A DNA stretch of 64,000 bases from Morinoia aosen (Eukaryota > Arthropoda > Malacostraca > Amphipoda > Talitridae): the NCBI GenBank assembly GCA_030386875.1, contig CM059563.1, positions 19,173,936 through 19,237,935 of the forward strand, in the 5' to 3' direction. Numbering within the stretch: position 1 is the stretch's first letter; every line of letters begins with the position of its first letter. The position numbers and the translations under genes were made by a program. The notes under the pieces are model-generated. The model had not been told where the DNA came from and ran no database searches. It was given only the letters and a program-made list of their open reading frames with translations. Shown piece after piece: positions 33,676 through 46,269 of this stretch.

Positions 33676-36041
33676 CATTTCAGATAAATACGACATTATA
33701 TCTGTCTACGTTGAGGAAAAAAAGGTAAAAAACTACTTATTTGCTCTGAAGTACAGCTTGTATATCCTTGAAAGCAACACTTCAGCATGTAAATGAAAAC
33801 GAACATAGAGTTTTTTACGCAGGAATTGAAAACAACAATGAAATTGAATTAATTAACGCGTCGATAAAGAAAAATGAACAAAGTTCTTCGGTAGCAGAAA
33901 ACAAACAAATATGAAGGCATTAATCGGAAAACTGTGGTAAAATCTTCTCGAAAAATAAAGTAATTATAAGGATTTCATTCTCCGGACAGTATATTCGTTA
34001 TATATAATTATTTTTATCGTAAAGAAAATGAATGAAAATTTGGAATTGATGTGCGGGTAAAAGAAAACATTCGCGGAATTTAAGGACTGAGAAAACAATT
34101 ATAAAAATCAAACCGACTGTCGGAAACTTGCAGAGAAACATACAATTTTCTCCGTATGAGAACGTACTCCATATCATTGACACGCAAGGCAATTCGAAGT
34201 CACATGTTTTTAAATGCATTTGATAACGTCATCGTATTCATGCGCTCGCGTGTGTATCGCTGTTCTGTGTATGTGTTAGTATGAGACATCAAGGAAAAAC
34301 AGTATTAACACTGTTAATACTTTTTTCTAGATCGAAACGAAAAAAACGGTAGTCGTCATTAATTTTTTTAGTGCTGAAACGACCCGATATACTTTAATTT
34401 GGAGAGCTTCTCACTTCCCATTTCACTCGATCTCTTCCTGCCTGCAATTCAAACTTGGGACATGCTTCCAAGTTCAAGCGCCGCTGCCGCTCTGCCCCGC
34501 CGCCGAAAACAGAAAAAGATTCTGTCTTAGCTTGTGCAAGTTCTTATGAAGATTCTCTTCTGAAATAATAAATATGTTGTTCGGGCTGGACGTGGGTTTT
34601 ATTGCGTGTTGTGACATCCATTGGGGATGGGGAATGAAAAAACGTTTTTTGCTTCTACAAATTCTGTTAACTTAAATTATGTTAAATACTTTGAGAACCG
34701 TATAATGAAAGTGATAATACGTAGATATTAGATTAAATTTGCCTAAATTTTTAATGAAAAATATTCATCACACTCTTAATGTTCCTCAACATAATGTTCA
34801 ATGTTTTACAATAGAAAGTAACAATTTTTCAATCGTTTTTACGTATTTAGTGAATATTTAAGGAACTGAGATCACTTCTTTGTTCTAAGGAACGGTATCC
34901 CTACATGTTGTTTAAGGTTGTGCAATAATGTAATGGAACAAGCAAATGAAATGACACTCAATTATTTGGACAAAGTGAACAACGTAACTATATCAAGTAT
35001 CGCATATTTGAAATGCTTAACTTTTACTCGAAGAAGTAGATTTAAAATCATTTACGATAAACGGCTAATCTAACCAAAATTGAGTAAATCATTTTGAGAC
35101 CCTAATTATGTATTCTAGAAGAGATCTCTTAAAAAAACACACACATGCAGTCGGAAATCAATAGTGATCACGTGGCTGCAAAGGCCATTGTAAGAAATTA
35201 TTCCCTTAAAAATACAAGTTTTGAGCAGCAGACTCCTCGAAAGCCTTTGTAGAACTTTTCTGAGACAAAGACTTGGACTGATCGGACGACACGATATCGA
35301 CGACTTCTTAGCATTCCTTTGTGAAGAATTTTTTTGGTTTTGTTTCGTCCATCGGGAGATGATAAAAGAACCATCGATGGACTTGGCTTCACTTTGTCGT
35401 CGAATGAACGATCACTTATGTTCAATACATCGGGCAAACATTTGACGAAATTGCTTGGAGATAAGTCGACGAGGAGTCTCATTTCGACAGAGTGCTCTTC
35501 AGACCAAGCAGCCTGTGTTGATTGGGTCCACTCTTGACTGAGAGGTGGACAGACCAGGTTGATTTCAAACTCTTACGCATGACTGGGTAGGTGTCCGGCG
35601 CAGTAAAAGGGGTGGACGTCATGCTTTCATTTTTTAAATGAGGCCTTCATAGTTCACATTACATCAATTTTACCATTATTGGATATCATTTTTACATTTT
35701 TAAAATGAAGCATTAACAGCTCACATTGCGTTCAGTTACCATCGTTTTGGCAAATGATAATAGGGTGAAATTTTAAAATTGCAAATGTCTTTCATGAAGC
35801 CGCTAGTTATACATTCAATTATTGGAACCACCTCATCTAAAGGTGTGAGGATAAAGGTTTCAAACAGCTTTTTATATTATGTGTTAGATTTATAATACAT
35901 CTTCCATAAATTTAAATCAAGGTCTAAAAGGTAGCCAAGCAAAAGCTGTGATATGTCCTTTAGTTTCCTCTAGAATTAATTAGTAATATCTAATGAGGAA
36001 TTAATTTCAAATTTCATATGAGGCATCTTTTATCATGTGCT
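33676..36041. other. Unassigned region
   Basis: No gene is recognised. Overlapping open frames of about 70-95 codons on both strands at 35198-35537 have no motif I can name and no splice context. Confidence 0.4.
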
Positions 36042-36145
36042 AGTCCACCCTCCCTTCATTTGAAATAAGAAAGAAGGCAAAATGAAAGAAAGGCCATAAG
36101 AAATAAAATTTATTCTCTCGAGAGTTGATGAGACCGCGTGCACAC
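36042..36145 (-). repeat. Dispersed repeat R1, copy 2
   Basis: Aligns in reverse orientation with 13061-13165, including TCATCAACTCTCGAGAGA and TTATTTCAAATGAAGG. The nature of the element is unknown. Confidence 0.75.
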
Positions 36146-36238
36146 TTTACTAACTTACAAACTTATGACAGGATTTATTCTGTCAGAACTGAATAAATTT
36201 ATGAGTTAATATATGCACTTAGAAGACGCAGTTCTAGC

Positions 36239-36509
36239 CAAGGTAGAGGAAGCAAGGTAGGGTAATTTTTATGGGAGAAAATACACCTTCTCATATTCAG
36301 CTAGCCAATAGGAAGGCTTCATTTCAAACAAACTTCATGACGTCAGCAAAACGCCATGTCGTTTGGCCAATAGTGGAGCCAGATTTTGGGGTAGCTGTGC
36401 TACCAGACGAAATATGAGCGCTGCTATTGGTTCGTGGCCATGACGTCAGCAAACCACAACGTCAATGAAAAAACGACTGGTTTGAGCCTACCTTGTTTCC
36501 TCTACCGTG
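36239..36509. mobile_element. hAT-like MITE family M1, copy 2
   Basis: The left end is CAAGGTAGAGGAAGCAAGG and the right end CCTTGTTTCCTCTACCGTG. The flanks GTTCTAGC (36231-36238) and ATTCTAGC (36510-36517) match at 7 of 8 positions. The interior aligns with 30998-31254 (for example TGGGAGAAAATACACCT against TGGGTGAAAATACACCT). It is non-coding. Confidence 0.87.
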
Positions 36510-36517
36510 ATTCTAGC

Positions 36518-37496
36518 TAACCTGATCTGACAACGTCGAGTTAAGCTGCACAGAAGGTCACCATGTAAAGTAGTGAAATAAATTCTGCGGGCTGCAATAA
36601 ATTTGAATATAAATTCTGTCCTTTAATGATATTATAGTAATCATAATAATAGTATTTATGGAAATATTAATTCTATCCTTTTGCAGACATTTTCTCTACC
36701 AATCTTTGGGATAAATAAAAAATTCTCGCTTCAAAGTCATGATCGTTGATGTTAAAATAATTTTGAGAATGATGAAGACAATTCGAATCATAATGATTGA
36801 GGTTGTGGTATTGAGGAAAGGAAGGAATAGCAACTGTCGAAGAGAGTAAGTTAAATATTCGGTGTAAAAACCGTGGAGTTAAACGTAAATTTTTGACTGT
36901 CATCCGCTAGAAGTAAAAAATAAAACTAATTTTAAGCTGAGTTTCTTGCATGGTACGTATAAAACATTCTGATTAACTGCAAAGAGAAATTTTTATTTAA
37001 AAGGACAATGACACTAGAAAATCAAATTCACAGACGATATTACGTTCCAAGCTGTTTAGTTGTAAATACGATGACTTCAAGATATTCCTCAGTTCAAAAT
37101 TTCTCTTCCCATTTGCCGGTTCGAAAAATCCGAGTTTAAGCTTTATGTTGCTCCAGCTATAAAAATATTTCTTATAATCTTAAAAAGACGATATATCAGT
37201 ATACATCCTTCTTTTCATGTCTCACTACAGCATCAATCTCAGAGCATTTTTAAGCAAGGCCGACGCAGTTTTTGCAGTTGGTATGACTCTCAGCAGTCAT
37301 TGTTTTTCTCAATGGGCTAAGTTTTCCCTCGGGGTCGTTGCAAAGAACAGAAATGATTCTATGTTCCTCTCCTGAGCGGGGTTTTATAGAGCATTGACTT
37401 TTTAGGAGAACTTCGTCGCAGCGAAGATTTGTCTCTTTGAAAGAACCTTGGCTGCTCATCGTCTCATTTCCAGCTAGGCCCAACATTTGACAGAAC
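36518..37496. other. Unassigned region
   Basis: No gene is recognised. The minus-strand open frame at 37250-37498 has no nameable motif. Confidence 0.4.
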
Positions 37497-38175
37497 ATCT
37501 TTATCGCTTGTGATTGTAGTCTGCCAAATTTTATGCAGCAACATTATCAGTTGAGAATATAGTCTGTCACTCCTTGAGCAACATCTTTATAAATTGTGAT
37601 TGTAGTCTGCCAAATTTCATACAGCAACATTATCAATTGAGATTGTAGTCTGTCACTCCTTGAGCAACATCTTTATAAATTGTGATTGTAGTCTGCCAAA
37701 TCTTAAGCAGCAACGTCATCAGTTGAGATTATAGTCTGTTAAATCTTAAGCAGCAACGTCATCAGTTGAGGTTATAGTCTGTAAATCTTAAGCAGCAACG
37801 TTATCAGTTGAGATTATAGTCTGTAAAATCTTAAGCAGCAACGTCATCAGTTGAGGTTATAGTCTGTAAATCTTAAGCAGCAACGTTATCAGTTGAGATT
37901 ATAGTCTGTAAAATCTTAAGCAGCAATGTCATCAGTTGAGATTGTAGTCTGTCATATCTAGAACAACAAGTGTTGAATATAATCTCTCAAATCATGAAGA
38001 ACGAGAATTATCAATAGGAGTTATAGTCTGTTACATCTTGAACAACGACACTATCAGTTGTGATTAAAGCTAATGAAATCGGGAGTCTGTGAAATCAGTG
38101 AAAGTCATCAGCTGTGATTATAGTCAGTCAAATCTTGAACAACAAAACCATCAGTCGCATTTTAAGCCAGTAAAA
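37497..38175. repeat. ~42-bp minisatellite, about fifteen copies
   Basis: The core is AAATCTTAAGCAGCAACGTC followed by ATCAGTTGAGATTATAGTCT. The left third has a diverged longer unit with CTTTATAAATTGTGATTG and CACTCCTTGAGCAAC. Confidence 0.92.
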
Positions 38176-38533
38176 TATCGATGCTCATTGAGAAAAACAT
38201 GTATAAAGAAAAGAAGAAAGAAAGAAAAGAAAAACATTTTATTTCCAATAAAGTACAAACATGAAATGTCGATACATTGGTTTTTAAAACACCTTAACAT
38301 TAACATCCTTAAATGATTATAACACATTGGTATCGTAATACCCGTGTAGAATGTTGAAACAAAATGATTGATAGAAAAGTACAACAAAATTGAGTTCCTT
38401 TCCTTGCCTAATCTGATTTTGAACTAAGAGAGCACAATCCTCGCGACGCTCATTTGAAAAACACTTTCATTAGTACGCACAAGTATTGAAAAATGGAAGC
38501 GAAAAATGCATTCAAATACCTTAGCATAGAAAC

Positions 38534-38655
38534 CCTTAATTGCTATTTATACATGGTTATCGTAATACCCATGTTAAGTGTTGGAACATATGATTTAGAT
38601 CCTTAATTGCTATTCATACATGGTTATCGCAATACACATGATAGTTGTCGACACA
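38534..38655. repeat. ~64-bp tandem duplication
   Basis: Two copies start CCTTAATTGCTATTTATAC and CCTTAATTGCTATTCATAC, continuing ATGGTTATCG and AATACCCATG or a variant. Confidence 0.8.
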
Positions 38656-39799
38656 GGATTTAGGGAGAAGCACAAGTTAATAAAAAATAAACAATAATAT
38701 GTATAAGAGGATCGTTTGCATTTGGAGGGCAGCACTAAGTTTCAGTTTCTGTGTTTGAATTTCTAAATTTCAATATCTGAAATTTTGCTAGGAAGTGAAA
38801 AAATTATCTTGTTTTACGTTCGCTAAGTCATTCTAATATTGGTCCGACTTATTCCTGTCGAATAAAATGAGCACCACAACTGTTGGTTCCATGCAGTGGA
38901 ATGAGGTTGCTTTCCACAATTACTAGTACTCCATCTGTGGTGCCCGGAAATGGAAATGGGGCTTATTATTTTTTCTAATAAATTATCAACTCCAAAATCC
39001 TAAAATTCCTTCCGCCCATCCGACAACACTTCGCTCCCTCCTCCGGTGATGCCCCGCACCCGGTCATGCATCTGCACTTGGTTACGCTTCACACTTGTTT
39101 ATATCTTACATCTGGTGAAAGCCCACATCCGATCTTTCATCCCTATGCAAGGTGTCCCAACGATAATATTTGCTATAACAAAACACAAAATGGTTATGAT
39201 ATTTCTTACTTGCGGTAATAGTATTGGCGCAAAGAGTACATCGGGGTCAAAGATATGAAAAGTATTGTTTTACATCGCTAGCTGTAATATTTTCAACATA
39301 GGTGGAACCGTACAAAAGTTAACTATCTAGAATTAGTGTTGTCGTAGTGTATTCACGAGAATAAAAAGGTAAAAAGAGTTTATCACACAAAGCTTACGAC
39401 AGCAATTTGAGACCAGAATAAGAAGATTAAAATGATGATCTTTAAAGTTATGACATTCGTCAGATCCGAGGCCTTTTTTTAAAAGTTTCAATGAGACCGA
39501 AGTAGAGAGAGTATGTACAAAAAATACCCTCACATTTAACATCCTCTCTCTCTTTGGGATAATTAATTTGGGTTTGGAAATGTAAGATGAAAGTGAGTCA
39601 CTAAGAACACAAAATCCCTGTGACACATAGCTGAAAATACTCCTGTTAGGGTGCGCGTTATTGGATCACGAGTCCGTAATATTTGCTACATAGCTGGAAC
39701 ACCAATGTACACACGAGCGCAGGAAAGTAAAAAACTGCTAATGAACTACGTCGCATGTTCAAAAAGCTTCAATATGAGCGAAAAGTACTTACGAGTATC
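38656..39799. other. Unassigned region
   Basis: No supported gene. Confidence 0.4.
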
Positions 39800-39814
39800 T
39801 TAAAGTTAAGACCA

Positions 39815-40025
39815 TGACTTGAGATCGAGTACATGAGGATCGTAATATTTATATTGGTTGATTTTGAAACAAATGGTTGAGAGAAAAGTCCAAAGAAAAT
39901 GCATTCCTTCCATTGTGTTGATATCAAATACATGAGGATCGTAATATTTCTATCGGTTAAGTTTTAGAACAAATAATTAGGAGAAAAGTACGTAGATAAA
40001 TGCATTCTTTCCGTTGTGTTGGTCT
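39815..40025. repeat. ~110-bp imperfect tandem duplication
   Basis: Two copies share TACATGAGGATCGTAATATT, then GAACAAATGGTTGAGAGAAA or a variant, and TGCATTC with TTCC and GTTGTGTTG. Confidence 0.75.
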
Positions 40026-40646
40026 GATTTTAACACTGGGTTTTATTTCAAGGGGTCAAGAAAACATTGCACATGTGATGCGTTGTTAAGAATACTCCAG
40101 TTGGTGCACTTCCATATTGAAATTTGAGCTTACGAACGTTGGAACTAGTGAAATGAGGGATTAAAGGTTGAAAGTACAACGGGTCGATCCAAAATTAATT
40201 TGCATCTTTGACTGCTAGGTTGATGATAGAGGCAGTTTTACATTGTTCTGTATTAACTAGTAAGCTAAAATACCGGTATGGATGAAATGAAAGATTTTAC
40301 AATAACGGAAAAATTTAAATTTCGTATACTACAAGCTTTGGCACAGAAAAAATTCGCCGGATTCAAAATAGATGAGACGGACCGATGTACAATGCTAACC
40401 GTAACATTATCAAGATTGCTGGGGCAAAACGAGATAGTCAAAACAACCTGAAATGGTGTGGCCGAAGCATACTGGAAGAGTGTAAAGGACGACACTGCGT
40501 CACAATAGGATCAACATGAGCATTTTAAAGGGGAATGCGTTCTAAACATACAGACACGCGTCACGTACGTACACCTATATCCATACGCATATGCGCACAC
40601 ACGTACTGCATATACGCACTCCTCCAGCACGTACTGCAGTTCACAC
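40026..40646. other. LINE 3' flank, unassigned
   Basis: The 3' untranslated end of the LINE probably lies here; its boundary is not evident. A stretch rich in CACGTACG, ATACGC and ACACAC lies at 40550-40640. Confidence 0.4.
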
Positions 40647-42125
40647 TTATTGTGCTGACGCAAGATAGAGAGCCATTTTAGTTTTGAATTCTCTCAGTGT
40701 TTGAGGGGTTTTGAAGCTCTGGGGGAGTTTGTTCCACAGTAAGGCGCCTGATACTGACAGAGCTTTCTGCCCGATGCTAGATGAACGGTATTTGATTGAG
40801 ACATCACGTCTCCTGTTTGGCTTTTGGTTCGTGACGGTAGGGGAGTGGAATTCCACTATTTCAGCACTGCTATGAGGAAGATATAAAGAGGAGAAAACGT
40901 ATTGGGCTTTGTGCGCCAGAAACCTTTCCCGAATCGGAGCCCAGCCAAGTTTATCCAGGAGTGGTGTTACGTGGTCATGCTTTTTGAATTTACCGCTGCA
41001 TACAACCTTTGCTGCAAAATTTATGCATTTTTGTAGGTCTTTCTGAAGATCTTTCGATATATCTCCCCAGACCAGGCTACAGTAGTCAATACGTGATAAG
41101 ACCAAAGAATGAACGGCCAACAATCTAGATTCTTCGTCAAGCATATTTTTTATACGATTGAAAAACAATAAGGTCCCGTGAATTGCCTTGCAGGTTTTGT
41201 CAACGTGGGATTTGAAGGACATGTTTCTATCGAACCAAATACCTAAATTTTTTACTTTTTCTGATGGGTGAATTTTGTCATTTCCAACTGTAAGAGTTAG
41301 ATCTAGATTTTGAATGTTGTTTATTGAATGCTTTGACCCAAAAATAATGAATTGTGTTTTGTTCGCGTTTAGCTTGAGACCATTTTGGTCATACCATGAC
41401 TTGAGGCTGATCAATAGAGCTTCAGCTTCTTTTTTCGTCTGTGGTATTTGTGCTACAGAGCTTGTCATTGCAATTTGGACGTCATCTGCATACATGGAGA
41501 TTCGTGTGTTAGAAGGCATTGGAGGGAAATCGTTAATGAAAATTGAGAACAGTAGCGGGCCTAGAATTGATCCTTGAGGGACACCAAAGCTATTATGAAG
41601 GAATGGGGACAACTTGTTATCTAAGAGGACTGCATGAGACCGGTTTGAAAGGTAACTTTTAAACCACTATGTATCCACTCCTAAGTTCAGTATTTTTTGT
41701 AGGAGTTGATCATGTTCGACGCTGTCGAATGCTTTAGAGAGATCAAGTAGCAGCAACATTGTAACATTTTTTTGATCGATGTCGTTGTATATTTTTTCAG
41801 TGATGTTAAGCAGGGCGTCTTGAGTGCTAGTGTTCTTCCTATAGGCATATTGATTTCGATGAAGTAAATTTGACTCGTCCAGGTGAGATGACAGTTGATT
41901 CGTTACTACTTTTTCTAATATTTTGGACAGGACAGGTAAAAGGCTAATGGGCCTGTAATTTGACGCTGTATTTATGTCTCCAGTTTTATGCAACGGTCTA
42001 ATTATAGAGTGTTTCCATTTTGAGTCACTGCAAATGACAGTCACTGCAAAGAGAGCCATGGAAAATGTACTCATCTCTTGACTGGCAATATTCATGATTT
42101 TTTGTGGTCTTTTCAGCTGCGACTA
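40647..42125 (-). pseudogene. CR1-type LINE reverse transcriptase, 5'-truncated, one in-frame stop
   Basis: One continuous minus-strand frame encodes most of a non-LTR reverse transcriptase. Motifs in order are NYRPISLLPVLSKILEKVV, LLLDLSKAFDSVEHDQLL (first catalytic Asp), GVPQGSILGPLLFSIFINDF, MYADDVQ (catalytic YADD at 41481-41492), LKLNANKTQFIIFGS, and a C-terminal GALLWNKLPQSFKT. The frame has a single TAG at 41667-41669 between GVDT and WFKSYLSNR, with no frameshift. The endonuclease domain is absent; the frame meets a stop near 42125, consistent with 5' truncation. Its C-terminus is homologous to the fragment at 11713-12090. It is a recently degenerated LINE, not a host gene. Confidence 0.9.
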
Positions 42126-42229
42126 AGTTTTCTCTCAAAACTCTCAATTTTCTTATATTTATTTTTATTAAATTTTCTTAAATTTCTTCTTAATTTCCTC
42201 ATAGGGTGGTAACCAAAAGTTAGTTTTGT

Positions 42230-42395
42230 GAAACATCGAATACTTCCTTAAACATCGAATTCATGAAACATCAAATGCATCATGAAACATAGAATTCTTC
42301 ATGAAATATTGAAAACTCTATGAAACATCGAATTCATGAAATATCGGATTCATGAAACATCGAATACTTCTCATGAAACATCCAACGATCGATGT
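42230..42395. repeat. Degenerate short repeat (CATGAAACATCGAATTC)
   Basis: About eight irregular copies, 15-25 bp each, of ATGAAACATCGAATTC-like sequence. Confidence 0.8.
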
Positions 42396-42639
42396 CGTGA
42401 TGAGTATCATTAGACTTAGACTTGTTTATCAGAAACGCATCGTAATTATTGCGTTAGAAGCAAGAAAACTCTAGCGATGGGGCCAATCTCTCCAGTTCTG
42501 AATGCGTGCCTCACAAATTCATGGTTTATTCATAGAGCGGTCGCCTGGATACCCGGATCTCTTGAAATCCCCACGCGTTCCAGACATAGCCCCTCGACTC
42601 CGTTTTTTCTCATCAGCCTATTTTTCTTAAATTCTCTTC

Positions 42640-44045
42640 CTCCCCTGCCTTCTTCCTCTCCAGCCTTCTTCCTCCCCAGCCTTCTTCCTCCCCAGCCTTC
42701 TTCCTCCCCAGCCTTCTTCCTCCCCAGCCTTCTTCCTCCCCAGCCTTCTTCCTCCCCAGCCTTCTTCCTCCCCAGCCTTCTTCCTCCCCAGCCTTCTTCC
42801 TCCCCAGCCTTCTTCCTCTCCAGCCTTCTTCATCTCCAGCCTTCTTCCTCCCCAGCCTTCTTCCTCCCCAGCCTTCTTCCTCCCCAGCCTTCTTCCTCTC
42901 CAGCCTTCTTCCTCCCCAGCCTTCTTCCTCTCCAGCCTTCTTCCTCCCCAGCCTTCTTCCTCCCCAGCCTTCTTCCTCCCCAGCCTTCTTCCTCTCCAGC
43001 CTTCTTCCTCCCCAGCCTTCTTCCTCTCCAGCCTTCTTCCTCCCCAGCCTTCTTCCTCCCCAGCCTTCTTCCTCTCCAGCCTTCTTCCTCTCCAGCCTTC
43101 TTCCTCCCCAGCCTTCTTCCTCCCCAGCCTTCTTCCTCTCCAGCCTTCTTCCTCTCCAGCCTTCTTCCTCCCCAGCCTTCTTCCTCCCCAGCCTTCTTCC
43201 TCTCCAGCCTTCTTCCTCTCCAGCCTTCTTCCTCCCCAGCCTTCTTCCTCCCCAGCCTTCTTCCTCTCCAGACTTCTTCCTCCCCAACCTTCTTCCTCTC
43301 CAGCCTTCTTCCTCTCCAGCCTTCTTCCTCCCCAGCCTTCTTCCTCCCCAGCCTTCTTCCTCCCCAGCCTTCTTCCTCTCCAGCCTTCTTCCTCCCCAGC
43401 CTTCTTCCTCTCCAGCCTTCTTCCTCCCCAGCCTTCTTCCTCTCCAGCCTTCTTCCTCCCCAGCCTTCTTACTCCCCAGCCTTCTTCCTCCCCAGCCTTC
43501 TTCCTCTCCAGCCTTCTTCCTCCCCAGCCTTCTTCCTCTCCAGCCTTCTTCCTCCCCAGCCTTCTTCCTCCCCAGCCTTCTTCCTCTCCAGCCTTCTTCC
43601 TCTCCAGCCTTCTTCCTCCCCAGCCTTCTTCCTCCCCAGCCTTCTTCCTCCCCAGCCTTCTTCCTCTCCAGCCTTCTTCCTCCCCAGCCTTCTTCCTCCC
43701 CAGCCTTCTTCCTCTCCAGACTTCTTCCTCCCCAGCCTTCTTCCTCTCCAGCCTTCTTCCTCTCCAGCCTTCTTCCTCCCCAGCCTTCTTCCTCCCCAGC
43801 CTTCTTCCTCCCCAGCCTTCTTCCTCTCCAGCCTTCTTCCTCCCCAGCCTTCTTCCTCTCCAGCCTTCTTCCTCCCCAGCCTTCTTACTCTCCAGCCTTC
43901 TTCCTCTCCAGCCTTCTTCCTCCCCAGCCTTCTTCCTCTCCAGCCTTCTTCCTCTCCAGCCTTCTTCCTCCCCAGCCTTCTTCCTCTCCAGCCTTCTTCC
44001 TCCCCAGCCTTTTTCCTCTCCAGCCTTCTTCCTCCCCCGCCTTCC
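42640..44045. repeat. 16-bp minisatellite, about 88 copies
   Basis: The core is CCCAGCCTTCTTCCTC, with a C/T polymorphism at one position and a few other variants. Because 16 is not a multiple of 3 and no frame of the unit holds a stop, the plus strand stays open over 42477-44093 as a 16-residue Ser/Pro/Leu/Phe repeat. The minus strand also stays open as a Gly/Arg/Lys/Glu repeat. Neither has features of a real gene. Confidence 0.97.
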
Positions 44046-44189
44046 CGTGGGTTCTGTATCATTTACTGCATGCTCATTATTTTTACTTCCTAATTTTTCA
44101 CTTCGCCCAGCTACGCTATTTCTTTCTCCTCATCCTTTCGATCCATTTCCCCGTTCTAAGTATTTCTTTCTTCCAATACTCGATGTTTC

Positions 44190-44580
44190 TTCTTGCCCCC
44201 TTCCTTAAATTTCCTCATTCTGCACCCCACATTATCCATACTCCCACTCTCCCCTTCCTTCCAATCCTCCCCATCCTCCCCATCCTCCCCATTTTCTCCC
44301 CATCCTCCCTACACCCCTTCTTCCCAGACTCTCCCCATCCTCCCTAGTCCTTTCTTTCCCCATCTTCTCTACTCCTTCCTCTCCCCATTCTCTCCCCATC
44401 CTCGCTACTCCTTTCTCTCCCCATCCTTCCTACACCCCTTCTCCCCATTCTCCCTAGTCCTTTCTTTCCCCATCAACCCTACTCCTTCATCTCTCCATCT
44501 TTTTCCCAGCCTCCCTAATCCCCCTTTTCCCATCCTCCCCATCATCCCTATCCCCCAATCCTCCCCATTCGTTCTTCGTT
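44190..44580. repeat. Degenerate polypyrimidine region
   Basis: C/T-rich sequence with irregular CCCCATCCTCCCTA-like copies of about 14-30 bp. The open frame across it is low-complexity Ser/Pro. Confidence 0.8.
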
Positions 44581-44764
44581 ACGAAGATTCACGAATTTCG
44601 GTCGACATAAAATATTTCCAGATATGAAGACTGGACCACCAAATCGCACACATTCCAGTCATTCCAGCCATTCCTGGAATATAAACCGCCGGCTCAGGAG
44701 CCGTCAAAAATACGTGGCGAGAACCGACCGTGCATTCCGCTCCTGAGCTCCGTCTATTTTGTGA

Positions 44765-46060
44765 TACTTGCTAACAGGAGGGGTAGGGTTGATGGAAGGG
44801 GTGTAAAATGAAGCGTAATGTGGGTGGAGTGGAGGTTAAAGGAGGGGTAAAATTAATAGAATGGATGTAAAATAAGGCGTAATGTGCGTGGAGTGGAGGG
44901 GAAAGGAGGGGTAGGGTTGATGGAAGGGGTGTAAAATAAGGCGTAATGTGCGTGGAGTGGAGGGGAAAGGAGGGGTAGGGTTGATGGAAGGGATGTAAAA
45001 TAAGGCGTAATGTGCGTGGAGTGGAGGGGAAAGGAGGGGTAGGGTTGCTGGAAGGGATGTAAAATAAAGCGTAATGTGCGTGGAGTGGAGGGGAAAGGAG
45101 GGGTAGGGTTGGTGGAAGGGATGTAAAATAAGGCGTAATGTGCGTGGAGTGGAGGGGAAAGGAGGGATAGGGTTGCTGGAAGGGATGTAAAATAAGGCGT
45201 AATGTGCGTGGAGTGGAGGGGAAAGGAGGGGTAGGGTTGCTGGAAGGGATGTAAAATAAGGCGTAATGTGCGTGGAGTGGAGGGGAAAGGAGGGGTAGGG
45301 TTGCTGGAAGGGATGTAAAATAAGGCGTAATGTGCGTGGAGTGGAGGGGAAAGGAGGGATAGGGTTGCTGGAAGGGATGTAAAATAAGGCGTAATGTGCG
45401 TGGAGTGGAGGGGAAAGGAGGGGTAGGGTTGCTGGAAGGGATGTAAAATAAGGCGTAATGTGCGTGGAGTGGAGGTGAAAGGAGGGGAAGGGTTGATGGA
45501 AGGGATGTAAAATAAGGCGTAATGTGCGTGGAGTGGAGGTGAACGGAGGGGTAGGATTGATGGAAGGGATGTAAAATAAGGCGTAATGTGCGAGGAGGGG
45601 AGGTGAAAGGAGGGGTAGGATTGATGGAAGGGATGTAAAATAAGGCGTAATGTGCGTGGAGTGGAGGTGAAAGGAGGGGTAGGATTGATGGAAGGGATGT
45701 AAAATAAGGCGTAATGTGCGTGGAGGGGAGGTGAAAGGAGGGGTAAGATTGATGGAAGGGATGTAAAATAAGGCGTAATGTGCGTGGAGGGGAGGTGAAA
45801 GGAGGGGTAAGATTGATGGAAGGGATGTAAAATAAGGCGTAATGTGGGTGGAGTGGAGGTGAAAGGAGGGGTAAGATTGATGGAAGGGATGTAAAATAAG
45901 GCGTAATGTGCGTGGAGTGGAGGTGAAAGAAGGGGTAGGATTGATGGAAGGGATGTAAAATAAGGCGTAATGTGGGTGGAGTGGAGGTGAAAGGAGGGGA
46001 AATATGGGTTAAAGGGAGGTGAAATGCGGCGTAATGTGGGTGGAATGGAGGGGAAAGGCG
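44765..46060. repeat. 64-bp G-rich minisatellite, about 20 copies
   Basis: Each unit runs GGAGTGGAGGGGAAAGGAGG, GGTAGGGTTG, ATGGAAGGGATGTAAAATAA and GGCGTAATGTGCGT. G runs in each unit could form a G-quadruplex. The minus strand stays open for over 400 codons only because no frame of the unit contains a stop. Confidence 0.97.
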
Positions 46061-46269
46061 TTACACCTTTACTGTAGGTAACATTTCCTCTCAGTTCATA
46101 CCGTAGAAAAGGAAATTTTAAATTGAGCGATGTGATTTTTCCTGAGAAGGAAATTGGAGTTATTCCTGGTTTATAAAAATGTGACACTCCAGCTGCGGTG
46201 TCTTATCTAGGCTTGATAATTCAGCAGATTTATACTTCAGAAATATGCCACACTTTTGCTCTGTACAGC

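Noticed and set aside
35198..35537. Overlapping frames of 67-94 codons on both strands
   Set aside because: No motif, no splice context and mutual overlap; no reason to prefer any of them.
42477..44093. 538-codon open frame rich in Ser, Pro, Leu and Phe
   Set aside because: It is a translation of the 16-bp minisatellite; the opposite strand is equally open and no promoter, splice or domain evidence exists.
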